Source of the DNA: Heterodera schachtii
Taxonomy: Eukaryota; Nematoda; Chromadorea; Rhabditida; Heteroderidae
DNA: 64,000 bases
Direction of reading: 5' to 3'
Assembly: GCA_023374025.1 (NCBI GenBank)
Contig: SIJG01000001.1
Coordinates: forward strand, 470,371 to 534,370
Shown: positions 35,801 through 47,831 of the stretch, one piece after another
How positions within the stretch are numbered: position 1 is the stretch's first letter
Layout: each line of letters starts with the position of its first letter
Program-made: the position numbers and the translations under genes
The notes under the pieces: generated by a model
Told to the model about the DNA's origin: nothing
Seen by the model: the letters and a program-made list of their open reading frames with translations, nothing else
Databases searched by the model: none

Positions 35801-35991
35801 ATGCTAATTGATTTTTTGTTTAAAATAATAAAAAAAAATCCCTTAACTTTTTCACAGATTCCTCTGATTTTTTCGTTGCTCCATCTTTTGCTAATGATTC
35901 TTTTCATCCATTCGTTTCTTTTGTGAATTCGGATGACCAAATCGGGGCCAATTTTGGCCCTAATTTCAAATTCGATTTCGCAACTCTCTGA
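32834..35991 (+). CDS. Coiled-coil plus SPRY-domain protein, frameshift in first exon
   Basis: Exons: 32834-32936, 33715-33882, 33966-34073, 34524-34605, 34694-34759 (GC donor), optional 34896-34947 (runs into a stop if used), 34994-35076, then SPRY 35166-35271, 35317-35410, 35515-35735, 35858-35991. From 33715 on, all phases agree to the TGA. The coiled-coil part is KLEEQLDT / EQLEKNLGEVQKK type. The SPRY part has NYWDANAYDEKLKIIGDK, VFAKHPILLNNN, FTKNGLRLG and FGPNFKFDF. The first exon contains CAGTCAGTTGAGG where the copy near 51.16 kb has CAGTTGAGG: a 4-base duplication that changes the frame. If a start exists downstream the SPRY protein may still be made. No signal peptide is seen. Confidence 0.75.
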
Positions 35992-36213
35992 GGAAGAAAT
36001 ATTAAATAAAACTGATCACTTTGTTCTTTTTTATCATTTTTATGCTTTTTTCTTCAATTATAATCTTTTTTTTTGAATTTTTAAAATGTAAAGCAATTTA
36101 AATCGAAATGTTTTGTTTCTGTTTTAAGTTTTTATTTTGTTGGTGAAATTTTTCATAATTTTGGTTGACGTTTAATTTATTTTGGCGGAATTTTTTTTTT
36201 GTCCTTTTTTTAG

Positions 36214-36301
36214 GTTGTTATTCGTTTCTTTGTATTCTTTTGACGACGAAATTGAGGCAAACTTTGGGCCCAACTTCGAATTCGATTTGACTAATCTCTG
36301 A
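36214..36301 (+). pseudogene. Lone fragment of a SPRY last exon
   Basis: After an acceptor-like TTTTTTTAG the sequence encodes VSLYSFDDEIEANFGPNFEF and ends in TGA. It lies 220 bases after the stop of the complete gene and has no partner exons, so it is a partial tandem duplicate of the final SPRY exon. Confidence 0.65.
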
Positions 36302-36879
36302 TGTGATTTTCATAATCCGATTTTTTGTTTATTTTTTTGCACTTACGGTGAAGAATGAATTGGAAGGTAACATTTTCTAATTAATTTCCTTTTTTTATTA
36401 TGTCATTCCATCGCTCATAAAAATTTAATAAATATTTGCTGTTTTCCAAAAATATCACTTATTTAAAAATATAGAATTCTTAGAACACCGATAGATGTCG
36501 TAATGAAAGAAATTTATATAAAATAAAAATAAGGAAAATGAGATTTTCCCGATTAATTTCCTTCTTCTATTATGGCATTCCTTTTCTCGTAAAATATTGA
36601 CATAAAATTTTCCAATTTATCACTATGATCCTTCTAATGAAGTTTTGGAAAAATTCCAAAATATGGATATATCGCGAAATATAGGAAAAAAACGATCCCG
36701 CTCCTGGGTAATTTTTTTTACCAAATGCTGGAGTAAAAAAATATTAGTACGTTCGGATGTTCTGTAAATTTTTGATTTCCAAATTTCATTTCTTAGAAAT
36801 ATTTTCTTTTTTTTGTTAAACTTAAAATTAAATATAATTTTGTATTTTTATAATAAAATACATATTTTAAAGATTGCCC

Positions 36880-37201
36880 AATAAATTTTTTTCAAATTTA
36901 TGCAACAGAAACAAATAAATAGTTTATGCACAGACACATAATAAATGAATATCGTAAAATAAAAAGAACCAACAGTAAAAACTGAAAAGATAGCAAAAAA
37001 AAAAGAAAAAGTACAAAGCGGAAAAAGGACAGCCAAAGTATTTGGCCCAGAGGAGCACAATATTCTGTTATGTTACCAGAATTCTGCTCTAAAGCTTCTC
37101 CTTTTTAATGTATAAATGAAAAAGCACAGAAAAAAACGAAAAAATAGAAGGTCATCAGAAAAATAAACAATCAATCAATCAATAATCAATCAATCAATGC
37201 T
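36880..37201 (-). repeat. 3' flank of double-SPRY gene, inverted copy of 63682-64000
   Basis: Read on the minus strand this flank (ATTAAAAAGGAGAAGC, TGCTCCTCTGGGCC, TTTTTCCGCTTTGT, TTTTACGATATTCATT) matches 63768-63990 almost base for base. The duplicated block therefore includes the SPRY exons at 37.2-38.0 and 62.9-63.7 kb and about 320 bases of 3' flank. It continues beyond the window at the right end. Confidence 0.8.
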
Positions 37202-39617
37202 TCAGTGAATGTTTCTCAATTCAGAGAGTTTCTGATTGAATTTGAATTCCTCCGAACCAAAATTCGCCGTAATTTCATCTTCATGGTCATACAAAGCAAC
37301 GAACGGAAATAATTGGACAAGAGCGGAAGGTGGGAGGAGTGGAGAAATCGAAATCTTTGAATCTACATGAAACGAAAATGGGTTATATAAAAAGCACAAA
37401 TTACCTAAATAAATTTTAAAAAGTATTCAAATTAATTCACTTTCATAAAAAAAAATTATAAACAAACAAAAAGGAAGTCCATTCTTTGTGAAAATGATCT
37501 GTCGCGTGGCCAAATTAAGGCCGCATCCGACCACATCACCAGCAGCAATGAATAGATATTTAAATTCAGTTCTTCTTGCAATTCCGTTTCTCCCATAAGC
37601 ATAAATGCCCAGGGAAGAAAAAACATACCCTTTATATAATGAGCGACTTTTAGAACCAAATCCGATCATAAAACAACTGAACATTGCAAATTTGAATATT
37701 TATTGTAAATTTTTTTTATTGAAAATCATTACGCTTACCAAAGCATTTTTTTAATAGTAATTTCAAAGTAAAAAATGCCATTTGAATCATTGTTGGACGA
37801 AATCGAATTTTCAGCGAAGACCGTGCGGAAAGAGCCTTTTGATGAAATATTTCAATTTATTTGTTAATTTTAACATAATGTACCAGATTGTTTTTCCGAA
37901 TGAATGACTGTCAAACTTTTTTTTCCAGTGATTCTCAGGCCATAGTCACGAACGGTGGCATCCCAACGATTTTCCTTAATAATAATTTATTTAATAGCTT
38001 TAATTAGAGTTGGAAGAGTTCTTTTGGATTCATTCCTTATTTGAACAGGTTCAATTCATTCATTCTCCATCTATTTCTTTTGATATTTTAAAGATTTTTG
38101 TTGAAAACTGCCATTTGATAAAGAAAGCTCAAAAATTTTTAAATAAAAAACTTTCTTCTTTTCATAACAAAAAATGTCATATAATTTTTTTTTTCATTAT
38201 CCATATTTTAATAAATTGAAGAATTTTGCCCGAATACCCGGACCAGGCCAATCTTAATTTTAATCATCATTGAATGAAATAATAAATGAATTCTTAAATG
38301 AGTTTATGATACATACATGCGATGTAATTTTTTTGCTGCCCAAAAATTTTTCGGAAGTTTGAATTAAGAAATTGCGAATGGACACTTCGAATTTGAAATT
38401 GTTTTGCCCAAAATTGGCCTCAATTTCGTCATCAGAATCCATCAAAGTAACGAATGGAAACAGATTGTAAATAGAGGAAGAAGGCGAAAGTGAATAATTT
38501 GATGCTAAAAATTAGAAAAAAAATTTATTATTAAATGTATAAAAATTAAAATCAAAAAATTATTTGAATATAAATCTTCAGCAAATGAAAAATAAATTAA
38601 ACTAACCCAAAAGTTGTCCATTTTTGGTGAAGAAAATTTCTCGAGTGTTCAAATGAACGCCAATTCCAAGGACATCACCTTTGTTTATTGAATCACTTTC
38701 TCCTGAATACTCACCAAATGAACCGTTAATAAAAAAGCCATAGCTTAAGTATGCATAAATATGCTCCTGCTCAAAAAGCTTTTTATCCAATTGATTCTTT
38801 TTTTTGTCAGCGAATCCGAAGTAGAAAAAGCTGAAAAGTGAGTTATAACTTATAAATCATCCATTTGGAAACAAATAACAATTTTATGATGATTTACAAA
38901 TGTTATACATAAGTTTACCCGTTTGTTTTTTTAATTTCAAAATAAAAAATGCCAGTTGAATCTTTGTTCAGCGAAATCGGATATTCTGCGAAGACGGAAC
39001 GATGACCTTTAGAATAAAATGTTTTATGAAACTATCTTTATCAAAATTTCACCAAATTCTTTTTTTCCACATTCGACTTTTAGCCCACTGATTTTGAGCT
39101 CACCGTGACAAAATTCGGTATCCCATTGATTTGGTTCTAATTTTAATGGCACCTTAAAAGTGTTTATTTTAATTTATAATATTATTTATATTTCTCGACA
39201 AATTAATTAAGAACTCTTCATTCTTAGCGAAATAAATTTCTCCTTTTAGAAGTAAAAAGCTGAACTTAATAATACAGTGAAAAAATAAATTATGTTTTTC
39301 AGGTGGCTGGAAGAGTCATTTGAATTCCCAAAAAAATTTAAAATCTTGTATATAAAAGATGTTAAAAATACGAGATTAAACGTGAGCTTTCTAATTTCTC
39401 TCCAATAGAAAAATTCCAATTTCGACTCATAATTGTGTTAACAAACTTCAAATGAATCATCACTAGCTTTGTTTTTAATGTTGGGGCCTCGGCTTGAAGA
39501 AGATTCGCCAATGTTTTTTGGCACTTTGCCATTGCCACTGCAATTTGAGCATTCAAAAAAGAAGCCAAGCCAAATAATGGCAATAAAAAATACAAAGAAT
39601 GGGGAGTAAAAGGTCAT
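37202..39617 (-). CDS. Secreted double-SPRY (SPRYSEC-like) effector candidate
   Basis: Nine exons on minus: 39617-39447, 39152-39053, 39006-38919, 38830-38607, 38504-38317, 37974-37884, 37835-37739, 37676-37468, 37362-37202. Every junction keeps frame, giving 442 residues. Exon 1 is a signal peptide (MTFYSPFFVFFIAIIWL) plus KNIGESSSS linker. SPRY 1 covers exons 2-5 (PNQWDTEFCHGEL, VFAEYPISLNKDSTG, GVHLNTREIFFTKNG, EANFGQNNFKF) with an extended tail (FLGSKKITSH). SPRY 2 covers exons 6-9 ([42 protein letters not shown]). A shorter alternative ends at TAA near 38260 after SPRY 1. Secreted SPRY proteins of cyst nematodes act in host plant cells; tandem domains would allow two contacts. Function here is inferred. 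Confidence 0.8.
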
Positions 39618-40170
39618 TCTATTGGATACACAGCTAATCAGTTATCAAAAATTCTGTGCTTATTTGTTTTGCCTGAAAAAATTGTGGAAAAAATTATATA
39701 TAATTTATAGAAAATTATTATTTTTTTTTCTGCGCTGAAACGGGAGGAACAGAAACGATGCCGATAAGGTAAATCGGTTTAAAGTAGTGATTACGAAAAA
39801 AAGAGAAATTATGATGAGTGAATTAATTGAACAGTGACAGCCTTTTATTCAGAATGTTCTACTTATGGATGTAAAGAAATCCTACTCATCAGCCTTTTAT
39901 TATGAATGTTCTACTTAATGATGTAAATAAATCCTACTCATTAACATAATGTTGAGATGACCATTGTTTGGCAAATTTAATTTTGGGCATTTATTCTTTA
40001 TTAAGAGGAATTATATAAATGATAATCCTATTAAAATCTAATCGATGGATGCTTTTACTATTTTATATAAATGTATAAAGCCGATTATAATCTAATCGAT
40101 GTTTATATACTTTAAATAAATGAAAATCCTATTAAGACCGATGCTTTACGAATTACCATATCTAAGAAAA
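39618..40170 (-). promoter_or_regulatory. 5' flank of the double-SPRY gene with tandem blocks
   Basis: Three conserved parts are visible. 39630-39720 matches the leader of the relic at 18.7 kb. 39834-39940 holds two tandem copies of a roughly 52-base unit (CAGCCTTTTAT, GAATGTTCTACTTA, GATGTAAA, AAATCCTACTCAT) of which one copy lies at 49625-49682, upstream of another signal exon. 40020-40165 holds CGATTAGATTTTAATAGG-type units also present at 18300-18420. Recurrence in front of several signal-peptide exons suggests a shared control region. Confidence 0.55.
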
Positions 40171-40526
40171 ATTTTCACCCGATTTGTTAACGGATGTCGA
40201 AAAAATGACCAAATTTGGCAATTGTACTTTAGGGTCACTACTGGAATTTTATTAAAGTGCATAAAATTTTGCGATTTAGAGCCATTTTTTTAAGAGAAGG
40301 GAAAATTCACCAAAAAATTGCTATAAAGCGAATAATGAAGGGAAAAGCTTTGATGACGGTGGACAGCAGAAATATGGGAACAAAAGAACAACACCAATCA
40401 GTGGTGAGAAAATATTAATTTATGTAAAAGATCAAATATCGTAATAAATTACTGTATCCTTTTTTTTGCTATGTTTTATTATCGTTTAGTTTCTGCTGCG
40501 CAATTCAACGCAATTGGAGAGAGAAC

Positions 40527-40600
40527 TAGAGACCGTCGCGGGAGGGATCCCGCGCGGGATTTTGCGGGATCCCAGTCCGAAATCCCGCATTTTTTGGAAA
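40527..40600. mobile_element. TAGAGACCG-family fragment
   Basis: It begins TAGAGACCGTCGCGGGAGGG and continues with GCGGGATCCC palindromes as at 16733 and 56753. The opposite end is not seen; satellite DNA starts shortly after. Confidence 0.45.
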
Positions 40601-40639
40601 TTGCGATTTTGATTAAATTTATAATAAATTTGATTAAAG

Positions 40640-43015
40640 TACATGAGTAGAGGATTATACAATTATAGAATTCCTTTTGTGTAGAATTAAAAATGTATGA
40701 ATCACAGTGCAACATGAGTAGAGGATTATGCAATTATAGAATTCCTTTTGTATAGAATTAAAAATGTATGACATCACAGTGCAGCATAAGTAGAGGATGA
40801 TACAATTATAGAACTCATTTTGTATAGAATTAAAAATGTATGACATCACAGTGCAGCATAAATAGAGGATTATACAATTATAGAGTTCCATTTGTATAGA
40901 ATTAAAAATGTATTATATCACAGTGCAGCATATGTAGAGGATTATACAATTATAGAACTCATTTTGTATAGAATTAAAAATGTATGATATCACAGTGCAA
41001 CATGAGTAGAGGATAATACAATTATAGAATTCCTTTTGTATAGAATTAAAAATGTATGATATCACAGTGCAACATGAGTAGAGGATTATGCAATTATAGA
41101 ATTCCTTTTGTATAGAATTAAAAATGTATGAATCACAGTGCAACATGAGTAGAGGATGATACAATTATAGAATTCCTTTTGTATAGAATTAAAAATGTAT
41201 GATATCACAGTGCAACATGAGTAGAGGATTATGCAATTATAGAATTCCTTTTGTATAGAATTAAAAATGTATGATATCACAGTGCAACATGAGTAGAGGA
41301 TGATACAATTATAGAATTCCTTTTGTATAGAATTAAAAATGTATGATATCACAGTGCAACATGAGTAGAGGATTATGCAATTATAGAATTCCTTTTGTAT
41401 AGAATTAAAAATGTATGACATCACAGTGCAGCATAAGTAGAGGATGATACAATTATAGAACTCATTTTGTATAGAATTAAAAATGTATGAATCACAGTGC
41501 AACATGAGTAGAGGATGATACAATTATAGAATTCCTTTTGTATAGAATTAAAAATGTATGATATCACAGTGCAACATGAGTAGAGGATTATGCAATTATA
41601 GAATTCCTTTTGTATAGAATTAAAAATGTATGACATCACAGTGCAGCATAAGTAGAGGATGATACAATTATAGAACTCATTTTGTATAGAATTAAAAATG
41701 TATGACATCACAGTGCAGCATAAATAGAGGATTATACAATTATAGAGTTCCATTTGTATAGAATTAAAAATGTATTATATCACAGTGCAGCATATGTAGA
41801 GGATTATACAATTATAGAACTCATTTTGTATAGAATTAAAAATGTATGAAATCACAGTGCAGCATAAGTAGAGGATTATACAATTATAGAATTTCTTTTG
41901 TATAGAATTAAAAATGTATGAAATCACAGTGCAGCATAAGTAGAGGATTATACAATTATAGAATTTCTTTTGTATAGAATTAAAAATGTATGATATCACA
42001 GTGCAACATGAGTAGAGGATGATACAATTATAGAATTCCTTTTGTATAGAATTAAAAATGTATGGATCACAGTGCAACATGAGTAGAGGATTATACAATT
42101 ATAGAGTTCCATTTGTATAGAATTAAAAATGTATTATATCACAGTGCAGCATATGTAGAGGATTATACAATTATAGAACTCATTTTGTATAGAATTAAAA
42201 ATGTATGACATCACAGTGCAGCATAAATAGAGGATTATACAATTATAGAACTCCTTTTGTATAGAATTAAAAATGTATTATATCACAGTGCAGCATATGT
42301 AGAGGATTATACAATTAAAGAACTCATTTTGTATAGAATTAAAAATGTATGACATCACAGTGCAGCATAAGTAGAGGATTATACAATTATAGAACTCCTT
42401 TTGTATAGAATTAAAAATGTATGACATCACAGTGCAGCATAATAGAGGATTATACAATTATAGAATTTCTTTTGTATAGAATTAAAAACGTATGATATCA
42501 CAGTGCAACATGAGTAGAGGATTATACAATTATAGAATTCCTTTTGTATAGAATTAAAAATGTATGATATCACAGTGCAGCATAATAGAGGATTATACAA
42601 TTATAGAATTTCTTTTGTATAGAATTAAAAATGTATGATATCACAGTGCAACATGAGTAGAGGATTATACAATTATAGAACTCCTTTTGTATAGAATTAA
42701 AAATGTATGACATCACAGTGCAGCATAATAGAGGATTATACAATTATAGAATTTCTTTTGTATAGAATTAAAAATGTATGATATCACAGTGCAACATGAG
42801 TAGAGGATTATACAATTATAGAACTCCTTTTGTATAGAATTAAAAATGTATGACATCACAGTGCAGCATAATAGAGGATTATACAATTATAGAATTTCTT
42901 TTGTATAGAATTAAAAATGTATGATATCACAGTGCAATATGAGTAGAGGATTATACAATTATAGAATTCCTTTTGTATAGAATTAAAAATGTATGATATC
43001 ACAGTGCAGCATATG
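40640..43015. repeat. Satellite array, about 72-bp unit, roughly 33 copies
   Basis: Unit landmarks: GTAGAGGATTATACAATTAT, then AGAA(C/T)TC, TTTTGTATAGAATTAAAAAT, GTATGATATCACAGTGCA(A/G)CAT. Most copies are 72 bases; some are shorter through loss of TATC or of one or two bases. Variant types recur in blocks (for example the CTCATTTTGTATAG type next to the GCATAAATAGAGG type), hinting at higher-order repeats. Because 72 is a multiple of three, the minus strand shows long open frames with a 24-residue period; these are by-products. Confidence 0.95.
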
Positions 43016-44500
43016 TATTTTCATAATTGAGGAAGGCCTTTCCCCCTAAATTTGAAATATAATTTGGCAACATTTTGACATGGCCTCCTTCTAATTGATT
43101 TTTGGTTTGTTTTTTAAAATTGAGAAGGCCTAATTTTCATAATTGAGGAAGGCCTTTCCCCCTAAATTTGAAATATAATTTGGCAACATTTTGACATGGC
43201 CTCCTTCTAATTGATTTTTGGTTTGTTTTTTAAAATTGAGAAGGCCTAATTTTCATAATTGAGGAAGGCCTTTCCCCCTAAATTTGAAATATAATTTGGC
43301 AACATTTTGACATGGCCTCCTTCTAATTGATTTTTGGTTTGTTTTTTAAAATTGAGAAGGCCTAATTTTCATAATTGAGGAAGGCCTTTCCCCCTAAATT
43401 TGAAATAGAATTTGGCAACATTTTGACATGGCCTCCTTCTAATTGATTTTTGGTTTGTTTTTTAAAATTGAGAAGGCCTAATTTTCATAATTGAGGAAGG
43501 CCTTTCCCCCTAAATTTGAAATATAATTTGGCAACATTTTGACATGGCCTCCTTCTAATTGATTTTTGGTTTGTTTTTTAAAATTGAGAAGGCCTAATTT
43601 TCATAATTGAGGAAGGCCTTTCCCCCTAAATTTGAAATATAATTTGGCAACATTTTGACATGGCCTCCTTCTAATTGATTTTTGGTTTGTTTTTTAAAAT
43701 TGAGAAGGCCTAATTTTCATAATTGAGGAAGGCCTTTCCCCCTAAATTTGAAATAGAATTTGGCAACATTTTGACATGGCCTCCTTCTAATTGATTTTTG
43801 GTTTGTTTTTTAAAATTGAGAAGGCCTAATTTTCATAATTGAGGAAGGCCTTTCCCCTAAATTTGAAATATAATTTGGCAACATTTTGACATGGCCTCCT
43901 TCTAATTGATTTTTGGTTTGTTTTTTAAAATTGAGAAGGCCTAATTTTCATAATTGAGGAAGGCCTTTCCCCTAAATTTGAAATATAATTTGGCAACATT
44001 TTGACATGGCCTCCTTCTAATTGATTTTTGGTTTGTTTTTTAAAATTGAGAAGGCCTAATTTTCATAATTGAGGAAGGCCTTTCCCCCTAAATTTGAAAT
44101 AGAATTTGGCAACATTTTGACATGGCCTCCTTCTAATTGATTTTTGGTTTGTTTTTTAAAATTGAGAAGGCCTAATTTTCATAATTGAGGAAGGCCTTTC
44201 CCCCTAAATTTGAAATAGAATTTGGCAACATTTTGACATGGCCTCCTTCTAATTGATTTTTGGTTTGTTTTTTAAAATTGAGAAGGCCTAATTTTCATAA
44301 TTGAGGAAGGCCTTTCCCCCTAAATTTGAAATAGAATTTGGCAACATTTTGACATGGCCTCCTTCTAATTGATTTTTGGTTTGTTTTTTAAAATTGAGAA
44401 GGCCTAATTTTCATAATTGAGGAAGGCCTTTCCCCCTAAATTTGAAATAGAATTTGGCAACATTTTGACATGGCCTCCTTCTAATTGATTTTTGCGTTAA
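43016..44500. repeat. Satellite array, 116-bp unit, roughly 13 copies
   Basis: The unit contains CATAATTGAGGAAGGCCTTT, CCCCTAAATTTGAAATA, TTGGCAACATTTTGACATGG, CCTCCTTCTAATTG, TTTTTGGTTTG and AATTGAGAAGGCC. The period is 116 between GAGGAAGGCC starts (43029, 43145, 43261, 43377). Copies are nearly identical; differences are TATAAT versus TAGAAT and four versus five C. It abuts the 72-bp array directly. Its homogeneity suggests recent amplification. Confidence 0.95.
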
Positions 44501-45027
44501 TTTTTCCATTGATCTTTAGGGTCCATTTGCTGTCTATAAATGGAAAATGAAAAGATGTTTAATATCATTAATCCACTAATAAGAATAATTTGCAATATTC
44601 ATGCTGCATTTATACGTTTCTCTTGTTTTTTCTTGAATTTATTTTAAAATATATTTGTCTTTTTATTTTTTGGTTTTTGTCTTTATTTTTTCTGTTCCAA
44701 GCCAAAATCATAAAATAAAAATTGTCTAAATTTACTTTTACCGGTCTTTGATTTTTGCGGCGATGAATTCAAAATATTTGCTAAAAACCCCAAAATATTT
44801 TTTTATTTGTTAAAAACTCGCTCGGATTGAAAAGAAAACGGGCAAAAATGCTATTTTTGAGCTTATCATTCGGTAAAATATTCGTCAAAAACCCATTTAA
44901 AAAAAATACCAATCTCGCAAATGGAAAAATTATTACCACAATTTTTATAAATTTAATTGAACAACAAAAAATTCATTTTTTCCAAAATTTTATAATAAGT
45001 GGAGAATTTTTAAATTATTGCAGCAAA

Positions 45028-47831
45028 ATGACTTTTTACTCCCAATTCTTTGTATTTTTTATTGCCATTATTTGGGTTTGTTTTCAATGCTCAAATGGCA
45101 TTGACGATGTGCCAATGATGGATGCTTTTTCAAGTACCAATATGAACATCAGGAAACACAAAACAGTCAATACTGATGAGGAAAAGCAGAATAAAAAGGC
45201 AAAAACGGTATGTTTTTTGATGAGCAATTTGTTTCAAATTAGTAACGGGCCAATTTGGAGCAATTAAATAAATAAAAGCCATTACGGTGATCCGAACCTG
45301 AGATGACCCACACTGACAAAGAACCCACAAAATGAAAATAATAATTAATATGAATTTTTTAAAAAAATGAAATGAAACTGGCTAGGGGATTAAGCTGTGA
45401 ATATACAATTATACCGATGAACCATTTTTTGTTTGGATTTAAAATGGGATTGGTGAGTAAAGAAAAGAAAATTAGAGCCAATCCTGGTAGGGAATCTTCG
45501 TGCTTACCAACTTTAAAAAGATTTAATTTTATTTCAAATCACATAAGGATTTTCTAGGAATTGAATTCAATTCTAAAAAAAAGTTAAGATAAATTATTGG
45601 GATTCCATGGCTTGTGACGAATGCCTCGGAAATGGCAGTGGCATTGGCGATGTGCCAATGGCCGAGGCTTCTAATGATTCAGCTGTGGTTTGTTACCATA
45701 TTTATGTGACTGAAATTGCGAATTTTCTTACCAGTTTTTAATTTATTTTTATCATCTTTAATGGCTTAAAATGAGTTCTAAAAATGTGTAATTTATTTCG
45801 CTAACAAATAAGAAGGAAGAGTTTATTTATTAAATTGTCGAGAAATATAAAATATATTAGCTGCGATTTTTTAAAATTTAAGGAATTAGACATTTTAAGC
45901 AAACTTCCATCAGTGACACCAAAAAAGGCAACACAGTGATCAATGCCAGCGAGAGAAAGCAGAACCAAGATGCCGAAACTCAAACTAGGAAAACGGTAGG
46001 AATGCCCGGGATTTCATGTTCAGGAGTCGGGAAATTTATTGGAGTATGAGCATGTGCAATTAATAGAGTTACAAAACACGACACAAAACCTTTCACGAAA
46101 AAGTTTGTAATTACAATTATTTAATTAAAGCCTTTTTTCGAAGATTTGATAGCAAATCAAATAATATTTTTTGAAAAATTTCACTAGACAAAAAAATTTC
46201 AATATTTAATATTCTTAAAATTTTATCAATTTTACAAATATTGGCCATAACTTTTTTGAAACTTAAAGAAATAAAATTTTATCACCAAAATTGACCAAAA
46301 CATTCTTAGAACAAACAAAATTAAGTATAAATGAACTTGCTATTCAATAAATAGCGAAGTTTCCAAAAAGTTATTGCCATAAATGTTTTAAATTAACATT
46401 TTATGGCTTTAAAAAAAGATGGGCTTTCAGTACAATATATCTTTGAAATTTTTTTTTATAATTTTTTAAAATACTATATTCAATTAGACAACACTAGAAC
46501 TATCGAATATCGAAAACATAAAATTTTGATAATCATTACATGTTTTTTCTCATGAATAAATCAAACGTGCCCTTAATTTGCTTTTTCTTTCGCTTTAAAT
46601 TTTTTTTTTGATTGACTTTAACTATTTTTGAAAATTTCCATCGTTTATTCCTATTAATGCGGGTACTGTTCTACTCTAAAAATAAATAATAGATCAATTT
46701 TTAAGGCGCTTTTAAACTTTGAACAAAACTATTGGGACACCAACGCTTGTCATAATGACCTGGAAATCATTGGTGACAAAAAATTGACGGTCCATTATTA
46801 TAAGGAGAGACAAACAGGTAATTTTTATTTTAAAAAACAAATTAATTAATTAATAGGCCTTCCCATAAGTATTTTATTCTCCTAAAACATAATAAATTAA
46901 AAAATGAAATTTTTAGATCGAAATTTAAGTGAAAATGCCGAAATATAATAAATACCCTACAAAAACATACAAATAATAATTTAAAATAAAAAATATTGCC
47001 GCTTTCTGACTTAAAATTCATTTTTTCAAGTGTTCTCAACTATATGTATTATCCCTGCAGCAATTTTTCTAGAATTTGAAATTTTGGACAATTTGTTAAT
47101 GGTTTTATTCAAAAATGGCCGTTTTTCTTGGGAGGCTGAATTTTAAAAATATAATGTTTTCAGTCCGGCGCAAAGCCCAAAGAACGGACTAATTTTTTTT
47201 AACTAGATTTGTCTTCAGATTTGCACATATTTGAATTTAAGTGAATTTTAATAGATTTTTTTTTTAATTAAATGACCATTTTCCAATATTTTTTTAAAAG
47301 GTTTGCGTTTCGTGTTCGCAAAACATCCGTTTTTTCTGGGCATTGGTTCATCGGACATTTTTTACTTTGAAATTTCAATAAAACATGGGAGCTGGTAAGC
47401 GCTTCTCAAATATATAATCATTTTAAATTTACTACTTTTTATGAATTTCAGTCCCATCTGCTTCGGATTTGGCGCCAAAAAGCAGCCAAAATCGGACGAA
47501 AGAATGTATGATGGCAAGGACTTCTACACATATGATTCTGATGGCATTTTTTGGATTAACGGTTCATACAAAGGAATGTTTGAGAAGAATTCTTACCGTG
47601 TTGATGACATTGTCGGGTGTGGAATTAATTTGATAAGTCGAAAAATCTTTTTCACCAAAAATGGGCGTCGAATGGGTAAATTTAATATAAACAAATTTTT
47701 GGATTTATATTTTTAATTAATTTTCAGGCGCTTTCGATTTCGATCCATCTTCTGATGTTTACCAATTGTTTCCATTCGTTTCTTTGACTTACTGGTGCCA
47801 AAAAATTGAGGCCAATTTTGGCCCATTTTAA
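45028..47831 (+). CDS. Secreted single-SPRY (SPRYSEC-like) effector candidate
   Basis: Exons: 45028-45207 (signal peptide MTFYSQFFVFFIAIIWVCF plus charged linker), possible in-frame exons 45589-45687 and 45900-45995, then SPRY 46706-46817, 47301-47394, 47452-47675, 47728-47831. With both optional exons the product is 302 residues. All are phase 0 at the linker boundaries and 1-2-1 inside SPRY, ending in TAA. SPRY marks: NYWDTNACHNDLEIIGDK, VFAKHPFFLG, GINLISRKIFFTKNG, EANFGPF. The C-terminus is shorter than in relatives. Exon 45589 is a chimera of a SPRY first exon and a signal-exon tail. A plus ORF opens earlier at 44827, but the ATG at 45028 matches the start of the other secreted genes. 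Confidence 0.8.

Noticed and set aside
40655..42098. Long minus frames with FNSIQKEFYNCIILY repeats
   Set aside because: The period equals the 72-bp satellite unit, a multiple of three; no start, splice or family support.
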